A DNA stretch of 64,000 nucleotides from Halocafeteria seosinensis (taxonomy: Eukaryota > Sar > Bigyra > Bicosoecida). The position numbers and the translations under genes were made by a program. The number at the start of each line of letters is the position of its first letter. The first letter of the stretch is position 1. The notes beneath the pieces are model-generated. The model was not told the origin of the DNA. It saw only the letters and a list, made by a program, of their open reading frames with translations, and ran no database searches. The stretch lies in NCBI GenBank assembly GCA_001687465.1, contig LVLI01000194.1, forward strand, positions 124,001-188,000, in the 5' to 3' direction. Positions 32,508 through 43,862 of the stretch are shown one piece after another.

Positions 32508-33689
32508 TCATTTTTCCGGTAGCCAAAATGAAACTATATGATCAGCTGATACCAGTAGCTGTTTGCTCGGGTTTACTCCTACGGCTGTGACCATTCGCTG
32601 ATGCCCTGTTTTCTGCTCTTTGCCTTCCTCCTTTCCTTTATCGCCGTCTGTCGAAGATCTATCTCCTATGTTGCGTACTTTCCATGCTGAATGCGTTAAA
32701 TCGCAACTCCACACGTTACCACTGCGGCATCCAGCGACAAGCTCTTGTGGACCACCACCTGCTGAAATGTTGGACGTGATTTCTTCATGAGGAATATAGG
32801 TGGAATTTTTCTTGGACAAGTCGGTCTTTTCATGAAGTGTAAGTACGTTACTCTGAGTTGACGTCACTGGGTCATCATTATAAAACGTCAGTCTGCAGTT
32901 CTTATGGTTGATTTGAGTCGGGATTTCGGCAGTCCTCACGATACAGCCCTGGAGGGAGGAGAAGCTGAACAATGACATATCGACATAGGGTGCCCAAAGC
33001 AAAACGCCGTACCTTGGATAAGTTTCTCACGTCGAACAATGCCAAACTACCTCTATTTGAAAGCGTCGCAAACTGAGCACCGCTGTTGCTGAAGCAGCAC
33101 CGATACCACACAGACGACGTGCCTTTTGACGATCCCTGAACATTATAAATGGAAACGGAACTCTGCGTTAATATTGCTTTGAAAATACGAAACAATGCTT
33201 GTGACGTACCACTGGCATCGGTTTCCTAAGATCCCACAGAATCACCCTTCCATCTCCTGCCGCTGACAGGAATGTATCTGATTTGGGCGACATCGAAATG
33301 CTGGTAGGTGGCCCATCATGGGACTTGAAGAACCTCAATATCTTGTTATCGTACAGACTGTGGTAGCTAATAAGTCCACACTTCCGCGAATCTCTCGTAG
33401 TCGCTGCATGTACTACGCATAGCGGATGATGAGTGAATTGTATCAAACTGCATCCGACTTGTTTGGAGTGATAGACACTTTCCCTCTCCCCTGTTTCGCA
33501 AGAGTACAGGTCGATGATTCCATCCTGATGGGACGAAGCACACAGACTACCGTCATCACTAAATGATATCCCATTAGCCAATGCTGGCCCACTTGGTGGA
33601 GGTGCTTCCTTGCTCTGTTTCGCCTGTTTTTTAGGTTGCTGCTGAGGTCGGGCAGTATGAGCGAATGTGGCACTCACTCGCCACTCCAT
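32508..33689 (-). CDS. WDR82/Swd2-like WD40 protein
   Basis: WD40 propeller of the Set1/COMPASS histone H3K4 methyltransferase and of the PNUTS/PP1 termination complex (family knowledge). Three exons (33689-33210, 33162-33013, 32948-32508) give 356 residues. ISFSDDGSLCASSHQDGIID and LIQFTHHPLCVVHAATT are followed by the diagnostic YHSLYDNKILRFFKSHDG and ISMSPKSDTFLSAAGDGRV with ILWDLRKP. The C-terminus ends VSADHIVSFWLPEK, matching the FWLP end of WDR82. The central blades diverge, and one contains a charged insertion (DGDKGKEEGKEQKTG). A proline/glutamine/lysine-rich N-terminal insert also precedes the first blade. Confidence 0.88.
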
Positions 33690-33876
33690 TATGCATGTCT
33701 GATACTAGCACTTATAATCAACTACAATCCATAATTATTTTGCTTACAAAACCTTTCTGGGCATGTCCAATGACGATCTAAACTTCCTGGTAGAATGGCG
33801 GCTTTTCACAACGTCATCCGATGGGCGGAGCATGGGCCCCTGTAGAAGTACTTTCCGCCCTCGGTGCTGACGGAGC

Positions 33877-34055
33877 ATACTTACCTTGGAGGCGCTCGCG
33901 GGTGATCAAGTAGGCCCGTGACGTGGTGCGGAGCAGGGCATTGCACGCGGCGGGGTTCCGGTTCGCTGGTTCCATCGTCGTGCCGTCTGTAAAGCACCAG
34001 GATCAGTCGAATGACTGAGTCCACTCCCTAATTTTTGCCTGGCTCCCTTCGGGGA
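33877..34055 (+). ncRNA. U1 spliceosomal snRNA
   Basis: The 5' end ATACTTACCT is the invariant U1 sequence that pairs with 5' splice sites, and it is complementary to the GTAAGT donors used by genes in this window. A stem-loop I region follows with loop GATCAAGTAGG, similar to the U1-70K-binding consensus. Next is a loop with ATTGCAC (U1A/U2B''-type site) inside GGGCATTGCACGCGGC, a perfect hairpin TCAGTC-GAAT-GACTGA at about 33992-34007 (stem-loop III position), and the Sm site TAATTTTTGC at 34030-34039. A 3' hairpin TCCC-TTCG-GGGA follows. The order and the roughly 180-nt length suit U1. The 3' end is estimated. The gene diverges from WDR82 with about 190 bp between. Confidence 0.85.
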
Positions 34056-34706
34056 CTTCGCTCTATACCCGCTCAATAAAAGAAATTAACCCATCGACTA
34101 GAACACCGTCTCCGATGCGCATGCGTAGACGACTCCATGAAAGGCTACACGTAAGGAGACATGCCAACGCTAAATTCTGCCAAAGTCGATGGCTGTCATA
34201 AATTGGCATTATATGGTAGTTATACGGCATTACTAACTTACACCTCTGTGCTCGTTGTTCAGCACAATAGGTACTGCTGTACATACATGTATCGTGTGGT
34301 CACTGTAGAGGTTCTGATTACTGAGTGGATGGCGAGACCACGACGTCGCAAACTGGATGAAACACCATTGGCCCCAGTTATCATGTGCGTTCTCTATTTC
34401 TAGGTAGACAGGGGTACCAGGTAGAAAGGCGGAAGCCCAGCCTATTGGTCTCGGTCCTTGCGTAAGTAGGCAAGACATCAAGATCATGGCCGTGCTGTAT
34501 TCCTCCAAATATTGTCCCCTCTCAGGAACAAAACACGTGAGTGTTCTTCCCTGGAGGTTCATCTAGTCGCTTATCCCTACTCAAAGGTTGAGGCTAATAA
34601 TCCGAAAGTGAGGACGTTGTCGTTCTGACAGCAGGGGACCTGTCGACCATCGAATAGTGAAGTGCAAACTTTCATTACTTGAATATGATAGTGGAGCTTC
34701 TCGTCT
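34056..34706. other. Intergenic region, unassigned
   Basis: About 650 bp downstream of U1. A minus-strand frame of 109 codons (34562-34233) is open, but its peptide matches nothing I recognise and has no clear splice partners. It may be an exon of the neighbouring small minus-strand gene or chance. Confidence 0.4.
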
Positions 34707-35127
34707 TCACTGCTTGATAGGAAGAGTGCTTGGCATTCCAACGTCATACAAGTTAATATGCTGGTGCTTCGCCAAAGAAATACAGTGGGATGACTCACAC
34801 GAGTCTTCAACCACCACTTCAGTTCCAGTCTTGGCGGCCTACCAAGTGATACAGCAATAAACCTGCTCGAAAGCTGTCATCAATTAAAGCATGCGACAAA
34901 CGTACGGTATCCACCCTTGCAACCCCACGGCCTCTTGGTATGGTCATCGTCCTGTTGAAGAGTTCAACCGCGTGATGACGTTTCTGCAGTGCAGAACTTC
35001 TTCATTCTCACTCTTAGCTCTTAGTATAATCTAATCAGTTGGGGTTGATGCAAACTTTCAGCTTGGTTTCCTAAGAACGTACCTACCCGTTGAATACGCG
35101 TCTCAATTTGCGGATAAGTGAAGGCAT
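34707..35127 (-). CDS. Candidate small split gene, product unknown
   Basis: The minus strand starts MPSLIRKLRR at 35127, 49 bp from the divergent acetyl-CoA synthetase start. Open segments bounded by plausible splice sites follow: KRHHAVELFNRTMTIPRG and GVARVDT before a GTACGT donor, then RPPRLELKWWLKTR before GTGAGT, then HINLYDVGMPSTLPIKQ and a stop. Joining them this way needs introns of only 32 and 38 nt for two of the junctions, shorter than others here. A different combination is possible. The protein would be small, basic and without a recognised domain. Confidence 0.3.
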
Positions 35128-35176
35128 TCTCTTGCTATAAGCACTTAGTTGAAGAGACGGCACCGCGGCAAGAAAG

Positions 35177-37933
35177 ATGGACGACAACGACCGTAATAAC
35201 GCGCCCATGGTGCAGCCCTCCAAGCATGCTCAAGAGAGAGCTCACATCTCTTCCATGGAAGAGTATAAGAAGCTGTATAAGGAGTCTATTGAAAATCCGG
35301 AGGTGTTTTGGGCCCGAATGGCGCGTGAAAACCTGCACTGGTAAGGGATCCGTCATGGTGTAAACCGACGTTTGTCGCCTTTATGGCCGATTTCTATACT
35401 CTCCCACCAGGTTTCGCGATTTCCAAACTGTAAAAGGAGGGTCCTTTGAGGAAGGAGATGTCCATTGGTTTGCTGAAGGCCAGCTGAACGTATGCTACAA
35501 TTGCGTTGACCGCCATATTGCCGAACGCGGCGACAAAGTGGCTATCATCCATGAAGGAGATGAACCTGGAAACGTCACCAAGTATACATACAAGGATTTA
35601 TTGAGAGAGGTGTCAAAAGTCGCAAACGTCATGAAATCCTACGGAGTCCAGAAAGGGGATACTGTGGCAATGTAGGTACCGCGAAGATACAGTCCAACCC
35701 AAGATCTTTTTTGAATCTTCTGCACTCCTCTCTTTCGCATGCAGATACATGCCTATGGTCCCTCAAGTCGCATTCGTTATTTTGGCTTGTGCAAGAATTG
35801 GAGCCATACACTCGGTTGTGTTTGCTGGATTTTCGTCGGATTCTTTGCGTGATCGCATTAGGGATGCTCAGTCGAAATGGGTATTTACTTGTGATGAAGG
35901 CCGACGAGGAGGGAAAACTATCCCGCTGAAACAGACAACGGATAAAGGTTAGTGAAAGAAGTTGCCGTAGTTAACCGATTCGCATGAAACCATCGGCATT
36001 CTGCTTTTTTTCGCGCAGCCGTTGATCAATGTCGCTGTGTTGAGCACGTGTTTGTGTACAAGCGTACGAACAATCCAAAAGTTTCCTACTCTGAGCGTGA
36101 CGTAAGTCTAAACACGGGTTACGCGATTTTTGGAATTCCTTCATAGTGAATGGATTCGCAGGTAATGATGGATGATGAAGTATCTTTGGCCAGACCCTAC
36201 TGTCCCGCTCTCACTCTGGATGCTGAAGACCCACTCTTTATCTTGTACACGTCAGGTAAGCTCTCTGTTATCTTCACCGTCCTACGTCATCGGTACAGTT
36301 TGGACTCTCCTGTGGATCCAGGTTCTACTGGAAAGCCCAAGGGAGTCCAGCACAGCCAAGCTGGATACATCTTGCATACTATGCTCACTCTGAAGTAAGC
36401 CTGAATATTGCTTGTACTTCTTGAATTCTAGCCCCCCTAATTCAGTGTCTGGCTCATCAGATATGTTTTTGACTATCGAGAAAACGACATATTTGCTTGT
36501 GTCGCTGATTGCGGATGGATAACCGGACATTCGTATATCCTGTATGGCCCGCTTGCCAATGGCGCTACAACGGTGATGTTTGAAGGAACTCCTGTGTATC
36601 CTCACAAGGGAAGGTAAGGGTACTTGTATAGATGGGAGTAACCATTCCATTGTAAACAAAATGCCTGTTGCAGATACTGGGAGATGATACAGACTCACCA
36701 GATCAATCAGCTCTACACCGCTCCTACGGCCATTCGCTCACTAATGAAATGTGGCACCGCCCCCATGGAAGGTTATGACTTATCATCCCTGAGAGTCTTA
36801 GGGACTGTGGGAGAACCCATCAATCCTGAAGCATGGAATTGGTGGTACGAAAATGTCGGCCAAAAGCGGTGCTCCGTTGTTGACACTTTCTGGCAAACTG
36901 AGACGTAAGCAGTTCTCGGAAAATGATGAAGTAGCCTCCTTCGCTGCATGCTATTTTTGGGATACAGTGGAGGAATCATGATCACTCCCTTACCCGGCGC
37001 CACCCCAATGAAGCCAGGTAGTGCAACTCTGCCGTTCTTCGGTGTGGATGTTGCACTTCTGGACAAGGATAGTGGCAAAGAACAAGAAGGTAACGAAGTC
37101 AAAGGAGTCGTTTGTATGAAGCAGACTTGGCCGTCAGTAGCACGAACTATTTACGGAGACCACGAGCGGTTTCTGAAGACTTACATGAAACCGTACAAGG
37201 GTAAGTCATTTCCCACCCTCGTGCTACTTGTCCGTTGTGCGACAACAACGACGTTAACTAGATGCAGGCTATTACTTTACCGGCGACGGTGGTTTCCGAG
37301 ATAAGGACGGCTACATTTGGATTACTGGAAGAGTGGACGGTTAGTGCCATCTCCTTCGGAGCCTTCGTCCAAAGTAGAATACTTATCGAAGACTTTTTGC
37401 AGATGTCTTGAACGTATCGGGTCATCGACTGGGGAGTGCCGAAATTGAAAGCTGTCTAGTAGCACATTCCGATGTCGCCGAGGCCGCCGTGATAGGTTTC
37501 CCTCACGACACTAAGGTACGCTCACGTTTCTTACGAATCTGTATGTTGTATAGCATCACATAGATGCGTAGCACTTGCCACAGGGAGAAGGAATTTGTTG
37601 CTATGTTACGGTTAAGGAACATGTCGACGAAACTGAGGAACTTGCTCAGGAGCTTCGAATGCAAGTCAGGAAGAGTATCGGTCCGTTTGCGACCCCGGAT
37701 TACGTGGTATTGACCTCTGTTCTACCGAAAACGCGTAGCGGGAAGATTATGCGCCGAGTTCTGCGGAAGATTATTTCGGGCGAGGTACGTTTGGAATCCT
37801 TTCATCAACTGCGTTCTTCACCAACAAGGTTATCCGCTCTCTGCAGACCGACCAACTCGGCGACGTGTCTACGTTGGCTGATAGCTCCGTTGTGGAGCAG
37901 CTCATTGAGAAAGTGAACCAACTCAAAAAATAA
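35177..37933 (+). CDS. Acetyl-CoA synthetase (AMP-forming)
   Basis: Activates acetate to acetyl-CoA via acetyl-AMP. Thirteen exons and twelve introns of about 60-80 bp, all GT-AG, restore the full frame. Visible family motifs: N-terminal [37 protein letters not shown], the adenylate-forming P-loop [79 protein letters not shown] (hinge/Asp), [16 protein letters not shown], and the acetylatable lysine in [11 protein letters not shown]. The N-terminus is polar with no transit peptide, so a cytosolic/nuclear enzyme is likely. The stop codon precedes DDAH by about 330 bp on the same strand. Confidence 0.96.
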
Positions 37934-38262
37934 GCCGGGAAGCCGCACTTCTGACCATGTCCTTGAATCCGAGAGTGTTTTCCAACTAAAAATATCCCAC
38001 AATCCTGTGTTGTACCGTGAAGTCGGCTGTCGACGTGTACACGTTGAAGTAGATGCTTTTGCCCTGAGTTATTCGGCTCTCGGTGTGTATTCAACTAACT
38101 CTTGTGTATTGTTGTGTCATCCTGAGTTGTAGTTAACAGCATACCACAGCCTCCGGATAGTTCCATGAGTTGTTCACCTGGGTTTGCCCTGCTTCCAATC
38201 ACAGAGAAGAAGGGTAATACGCACCTCGGCAGAGCAAGTGCGAGCCTGTTGTGTGGAAGATA

Positions 38263-39511
38263 ATGCATCGAAGATTGGCTCGTTTTGGAAGATACAGGGG
38301 TGCCATCGTCCGTGATATTCCACCCACGTTTGCCGAAAAAGCATTGAGGTCTTCAACAGTAAGTGGTACCAATCGTACCACTCGTTGTCATCAGCTGATC
38401 TAGCAAACTACGTCTTCAAGTGGTCATGACACTTGGACTTCCAGGCAACGCCTATTGATTTGAAGAAGGCTCAAGAGCAACACGGTAAGTCCAAGCGATT
38501 CTCATTGGAAATTTTGCGAACTTGGAAAAGTGGTATGCTTCGTATGGGAACTTCCAGAGCGATATGTCAGAACGTTAGGGTTGCTGAATTTGGAGAGATT
38601 AACTCGACTTCCAACACTTGCCTCGCACCCAGATAGGTACGCGACAACGACACCAAAGAAGACATATTGACTGAACTTAACCCTGCTTCTAGTGTCGCAG
38701 TTGCTTTGTTGAGGACACAGCAATAGTCACTGAGGGACAGTCAGTGATAACTCGCCCTGGGCATCCATCAAGGAGGGGCGAGGTCGACGATGTCAAGCGA
38801 ACACTTCAAACGGACTTCAAGTTCAAATGTAATGATATGAATGATGACAAGCAACACGAAGCGGATGATGAGTCGCGCCTAGATGGTGGAGATGTACTCT
38901 ATACAGGAGACAGCATTTTCGTCGGGGTGAGCTCGAGAACCAACCATGCCGGTATTGAATGGTTGAGAGAGTGTCTACGCTCTGAAAATTTGCCAGTCCA
39001 CAAAGTAGATCTAGAAGGTAAGGATAGCCTGAATGTTGATGTGGCCGTCTTGTACTCAAAGGGGCTCTTTGTTTCACAGGAAAATCTGCGCTACACTTGA
39101 AATCGCTAATGACGATGGCGAACTCGAATACGCTTGTTTGCTCGCCCGATGGGGAGGATATCGCTCGCTTTATCGCTGATATCGTGAAGAGCACCAGATC
39201 TGATAACAAAGTTGAAGGATGGGACAGATTTTCAATTCGGAAAGCGACCTCTCCGGGCGAGGCTAACTGTGTCTTCGCCAACGATCATATTCTATGTAGA
39301 TCCTCTGCCGAATTTCCCTCGATCGAACTCCTTTATGAAGATCTCGCAAAAAATGTTGTTCATGTAAGTAGCTGTTTGGTTTAATCGATATCTGACGTTC
39401 AAAAGAGTGTCTATGACATTTTACGTTCTTGGGGAATATCTGCAGCTAAATATGAGTGAATTGGAGAAAGCAGATGGCGCTTTGTCTTGCTGTTCTTTAC
39501 TGATACCCTGA
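38263..39511 (+). CDS. Dimethylarginine dimethylaminohydrolase-like protein
   Basis: DDAH hydrolyses methylated arginines to citrulline and dimethylamine; it belongs to the amidinotransferase/arginine deiminase fold. About six exons join to FGRYRGAIVRDIPPTFAEKA, EQH/ERYVRTLG, DSCFVEDTAIV (substrate Asp/Glu), SVITRPGHPSRRGEVDDV, SRLDGGDVLYTGDSIFVGVS, SRTNHAGIEWL, GKSALHLKSLM (catalytic His) and, in the last exon, ELEKADGALSCCSLLIP with the catalytic Cys near the C-terminus. All active-site positions I can identify are present, so an active enzyme is likely. The substrate could be a methylarginine or a related guanidino compound. The 5' exon boundaries are the least certain. Confidence 0.88.
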
Positions 39512-39682
39512 TAATACTGCGTAGCCAGCCAAGATCCAAACCAAGTGTTCTAGCAAGTATAACTCTCGCGATAGGCAGCTGATAGCCACTTAAGACGAGT
39601 TTAGACATACTCTAATAATGATAGGTTCGAGCGGAAAACTGGGCATAGTTCGTTTATTATATATCACTGGTTGTGAACTAGC

Positions 39683-40581
39683 CTAGAATCCTCGGCCTCT
39701 GCCTCTAGATCCACCCCTGAAGCCACCACCACGACCTCGGGGTGCGCCTCTACCGCCTCCACGAGGAGCTCCTCTACCACCACCTCTGCCTCCTCCACCA
39801 CGTCCCCGGGGAGCGCCACGACCTCCACCACGAGCTCCACCTCTTCCTCTTCCTGCTCCAGAAGGACTGTGTGACATACGCGATACAAACCTTGAGATAC
39901 TGAATAAACTACTGTTGTGGCGCCGTAGGGATTACACTTACGTTCCCTTCGGTTTTGGTAAAAACCTTGAAAGAGGTAATAACTTCTCCGGACTAATATA
40001 TACCTTATCCTCTTCTTTGAACGAACTGGCAACAACTCCCTCGGAGCACTTTACTGTAAACATCTGCAGTTGAGCAAAAGATCCTACTCAGTGTTCCACA
40101 GCGCAACTGACCTTATAGCATCGTAAACACGGCGATACTTACCACATTGGAGATCTGCGAAAGAATCTCGTCGACCTTGCCGATTTGGGTTTTATTGTGT
40201 AAAAAGATGGGAGCATTGAAGTATGGGACCTTCTCGTTGGTGGATTTGCACACCATATCGCCCTCACAGGTGTGCATGAAGTAGCCCATTTCTGCAGCCA
40301 ATGAGACATACACATTATTACAACTCTATTTACAGAGCCGTCATATCCATATCCGATTGACAATGTGACAATTGATTCTAGACAAGTTAGGAGAGATCTT
40401 CAAGGTGACACAGTGGGTACTTACCTACGACGTAATCAGGAGGGCCATCGAATCCACCACGACCTCCTCCACCTCTACTACCTCCTCGCCCACCTCGAAA
40501 GCCTCCACGACCACCTCCTCGGCCACCGCGGCCTCCTCCACCGCGACCTCCAGGACTGCTTCCTCCGAAATAGGGCGGCAT
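39683..40581 (-). CDS. GAR1: H/ACA ribonucleoprotein subunit Gar1
   Basis: Core protein of H/ACA snoRNPs that pseudouridylate rRNA and snRNA. Four exons: an N-terminal RGG domain ([16 protein letters not shown]) ending PPDYVV; a central fold with [38 protein letters not shown] and EILSQISNV; then [14 protein letters not shown] and [20 protein letters not shown]; and a C-terminal RGG domain ([13 protein letters not shown]). RGG regions flank both sides as in yeast and animal Gar1. The ATG at 40581 ([14 protein letters not shown]) is unambiguous. It is divergent from the TRF4-like gene with 346 bp between starts. Confidence 0.94.
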
Positions 40582-40927
40582 GATCTACCCACTTTAATCG
40601 CCTGTATCACGCTCCTGTGACTGTGATAGTGCCCACAACCACGTTTATCAGCTTTCGCACTTCCTAATCTTTACGATAATGCGAAAGAGAGTGTGAAAAC
40701 CGATCAAAATATCTCATAAATGGGTTCATAAGCCTGCGAAAATCGACAAAACGTGCTTGATGAAACAAACAAATGTTTCAATGATGTAGGAATTTCATTC
40801 ATGCACTCAGAAAATGCATACTTTTGGGGTTGTTGCATGAAGTAAACACGGCAATCTCCTGTGTGGACCTCTAGGGTTTATATATGTCCACTCTGTGATA
40901 TTCTCTGGCCTCGGGAAAGTGCGTGAA

Positions 40928-42845
40928 ATGGCTGAACACTTGGATTTTCTCCCTCTGGAACCTCAGACTCAAGCCTCCAAGGAGGGGAATGCGTCCAAAA
41001 GGCGAGTTTCAATGGAACTGAAGCCCAAGCGTAACACGGGGAAGAGATCTCGGTCTAGTCGAAATAGAACGCCGAACTCAAAAGAGAAACCGAATCAGAA
41101 AGTTGCTAAACAGAATGGAAGTGGCGGCCAACACATCATTTTTGCTTCATCTTCATCTTCTGACGACGAGGATGAAACAGAGGATCAGAATATCAGACAT
41201 GGTCCCAAATATGAAACGTCTGGAGGAATGGCCAGTCAGGTAGAGCAAAATCAGCCAATTCCGTGGTGGAATAACGGTGGAAATACTCGGAAATTCAAGA
41301 GCCTTCCGCTCAAGTCACCGCTCTTGAGACTTCACCAGGAGATTCTTGAGTTTGTACAGTTTATTCAGCCCACAGAAGCGGAGCAAGAGGTAGCAAACGG
41401 TGCCCTAGCCAAGATATGTAACGTGATTCATGAAAGGCACCCCGATGCTGACATTAAAATATTCGGCTCCCGCTCCACCAACTTGCTTTTGCCGTCGAGC
41501 GACTGGGATATATGTGTGTACAACCTGGACCCGACTGCAAAAGCAATGCACAGCTTAGCAAATGTAAGTCGAATTTTGGTGGCGCGTATGTGCTTTTGCT
41601 GTACTGAAGCATTGCTAATATGACAAATTTCGCTGATTGCAGAGCTTCCGACGGGAAAATGTTGCGAGTTCCTTAGAAGTGATAACAAAAGCGAAGGTAC
41701 CAATAATTAAAATGAAGGAGAGAGAATCCGAAATACCAATTGATATTTCATTCAATGCTGCCAGTGGTCCTGAGAGCAGCGACTTCATGGCGGAATGCAT
41801 CAAGACATACCCTGCCGCTAGACCCCTCGTTATTGTGCTTAAATACTTTCTCCAACAGCGCGGGCTCAATGAAACATACACAGGGGGAATCGGATCGTTC
41901 CTATTAATGTTGATGGTAGTTCGGGTCATCCAGGAAGTAGCCTTCGAAAACGCCGTGGGAGAGCAACACGGGAAGGGTACGGAGAAGGAAAAGTCAAGCA
42001 AGAAAGCGAACAAGAAACACCAACAGGAGTTGTCCTCGTCAAGTAACATGAATCTGGGGCATTTGCTTCTTAGATTCTTTGAGTTATACGGTTTTCAGCT
42101 AAACTATGTATCTACCGGGATCTCCGTGCGGGGCGGTGGAGCTTTCTTCGAAAAGAAAGCACGAGGGTGGTACAACCCTAACAGGCCCGAGTTATTATCC
42201 ATCGAGAATCCCATGTACACTAGTGTCGACGTAGGAAAGAATTCTTTTTCTATACTCAAGGTCAAAGATGCCTTTGCATACGCGTACCACAGGCTAGCAA
42301 CCGCCATTAGAGAGTGGAACGGCGATTTTTCGCATCTTCGTACCAAAAGGAGACACGCTGCCTCCAACATGAGGAACACCAAAGCAAATAAGGCAATTAA
42401 AAGAAAGAGTCTGTTAGCCTTAGTCATAAGCCAAGATGATACTCTGCGGAGTCGAGCAGAGGAACAGGCATCTACAGCGAACAGAGCGAACGACTGCGTC
42501 GAGGGTGCTGCCGAACAATCAACCGAACCAGATGTAGGGGCGGATGTCCATACTCCTATAGAGTCTAGCGACTCGGAAAATTCTCCCAGTAGCGGCTCAG
42601 ATTCTCAAAGCTTGGATAACGATGGTTGGGACGAAAAACACGAGAAATCTGATAGCATGCCGAAGGAAACTCCTGGCGCTTCTGAAGATGATATTGATTC
42701 TACTGCACAGAAGGGTCAGGGCGAAGCTCCGACGCCCCATCAGACATTCGGAAGAACTCTAAGGAAACCCCGATTAATCCAGGACATTCTTGCTAATACG
42801 CGACATAAGCGAGCTAGACTCGAAAACCCTAGCGGATGGTACTGA
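40928..42845 (+). CDS. TRF4/PAPD5-type non-canonical poly(A) polymerase
   Basis: Nucleotidyltransferase that oligoadenylates aberrant nuclear RNAs for exosome decay (TRAMP complex). Two exons (40928-41563, 41643-42845) give about 612 residues. A basic/serine-acidic N-terminus is followed by PWW, LHQEILEFVQFIQPTEAEQE and the catalytic GSRSTNLLLPSSDWDICVY with the two metal-binding aspartates, and the third in PIDISFNAASG. The PAP-associated domain carries RPLVIVLKYFLQQRGLNETY, GGIGSFLLMLMVVR and LGHLLLRFFELYG. The usual GSxxTGL(F/Y)LPxSDID has Trp between the aspartates here. The tail is disordered and acidic. Nuclear localisation is likely from basic clusters. Confidence 0.92.
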
Positions 42846-43601
42846 GTGCTCCAGCCGTATATGTATGATGTAGAAATTGCTCTCAAAAGGGCGTCGTAAA
42901 CCCCGAATCAGAGTTGGCATATCTTACTTGTACTCTCAGACCACCGACTGGCTTTGGTGGGTAACCAGGAGCGCTAGTATGCGTGGCAAACTTGTGGAAG
43001 ACCCGAAATACGCCTTGAGAATGTGAGATGCCGTACTAGTGTGAGAATGTGAGATGCCGTACTAGTGCATTCCTGTTGCTACATGAGAGATATCGCGTCT
43101 TTTGGCGGACAGGACTTCTTGGCAAGTGGCGATGAAGCAGTGCCCTAAGACAGCATCTTTTACATAGGGACTTTCCCATTCAATAAAACTGCAATAACCA
43201 ATGTGCTTAGTAGCAACGTCTTGGAGGACACACCATGTCAATTGGCTCTGGACAGTTTCCCCCACTTCCGATCCAGAAATGCGTCGTCATCTTCAAGAGC
43301 TGTTAACACTTACTGTGACCCGAGCGTCGCTACGGCTCATCCGGAACAGAATCGGCCCTTATTTCTGCACCCTAGTGTACTCTTACTTCCATCCTTCTCC
43401 TCTTTTTTTTATCCACCATTTTGTTCGAGAGTAATGAATGGTGGTACAGCCAAGAGGAAAACAGACAGAAGAAAAAAGCGACTCCAAGAAGCTACAGAAT
43501 ACACACTGAGCAATCAGATATATAAGGCGAAAGATGTCAGCATGGGTCTCGCTGAGAAGTGCATGTAGGGGCTGGAGATGTGTGTGTGTGTGTTGAGGGG
43601 G
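42846..43601. other. Mostly non-coding flank with a tandem repeat and possible upstream ORF
   Basis: About 750 bp between the TRF4-like gene and the small frame at 43602. It contains a 26-bp tandem repeat and a TG-rich tract at about 43580-43594. A 44-codon plus-strand frame (43434-43568, MNGGTAKRKTDRRKKRL) is too weak to call a gene. Confidence 0.45.
43016..43067. repeat. 26-bp direct tandem repeat, two copies
   Basis: Two exact adjacent copies of a 26-bp unit beginning TGAGAATGTGAGATGCC and ending ACTAGTG lie in the non-coding region after the TRF4-like gene. Confidence 0.9.
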
Positions 43602-43818
43602 ATGTCTGAGGATCTGAAATACTATCAGCCCGCATATGAATATGATATGATCCGAAACTTTCTCCGGAGCGGAAAAGACGATCACAAGGTANTACGGTAT
43701 TCGACCGCTTGGATTCACGAATGAGGGTTTTGTTGATTCAGTTCCCATCGGGACGACGGTAACAATCATTGTTGTTCCGGTTTTCCTGAAGTATCTGCCC
43801 TCTGTGAAGCAGCATTGA
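43602..43818 (+). CDS. Small tail-anchored-looking protein, unrecognised
   Basis: The sequence contains an undetermined base (N) at 43692. Ignoring that N, ATG at 43602 opens a continuous 71-codon frame ending TGA at 43816-43818. The peptide starts MSEDLKYYQPAYEYDMIRNF and continues with GIRPLGFTNEGFVDSVPIG and a hydrophobic C-terminal helix (TTVTIIVVPVFLKYL). With the N counted, the frame breaks exactly there. This suggests the N is an assembly artefact in real coding sequence. A single C-terminal helix suggests a tail-anchored membrane protein. It ends 44 bp before the glutaredoxin-DUF4395 frame on the same strand. No family is recognised. Confidence 0.5.
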
Positions 43819-43862
43819 AATTGCAACTGCACAAGTGCAGTGCAAGTATCTGTATTCTAATT

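Noticed and set aside
39683-40581. RGG-coding repeats in GAR1 as a mobile or satellite repeat
   Set aside because: They are coding RGG boxes expected of Gar1 at both ends of the protein.
43383-43832. 149-codon minus-strand frame
   Set aside because: It includes the undetermined base and lies opposite a better plus-strand frame (43602-43818).
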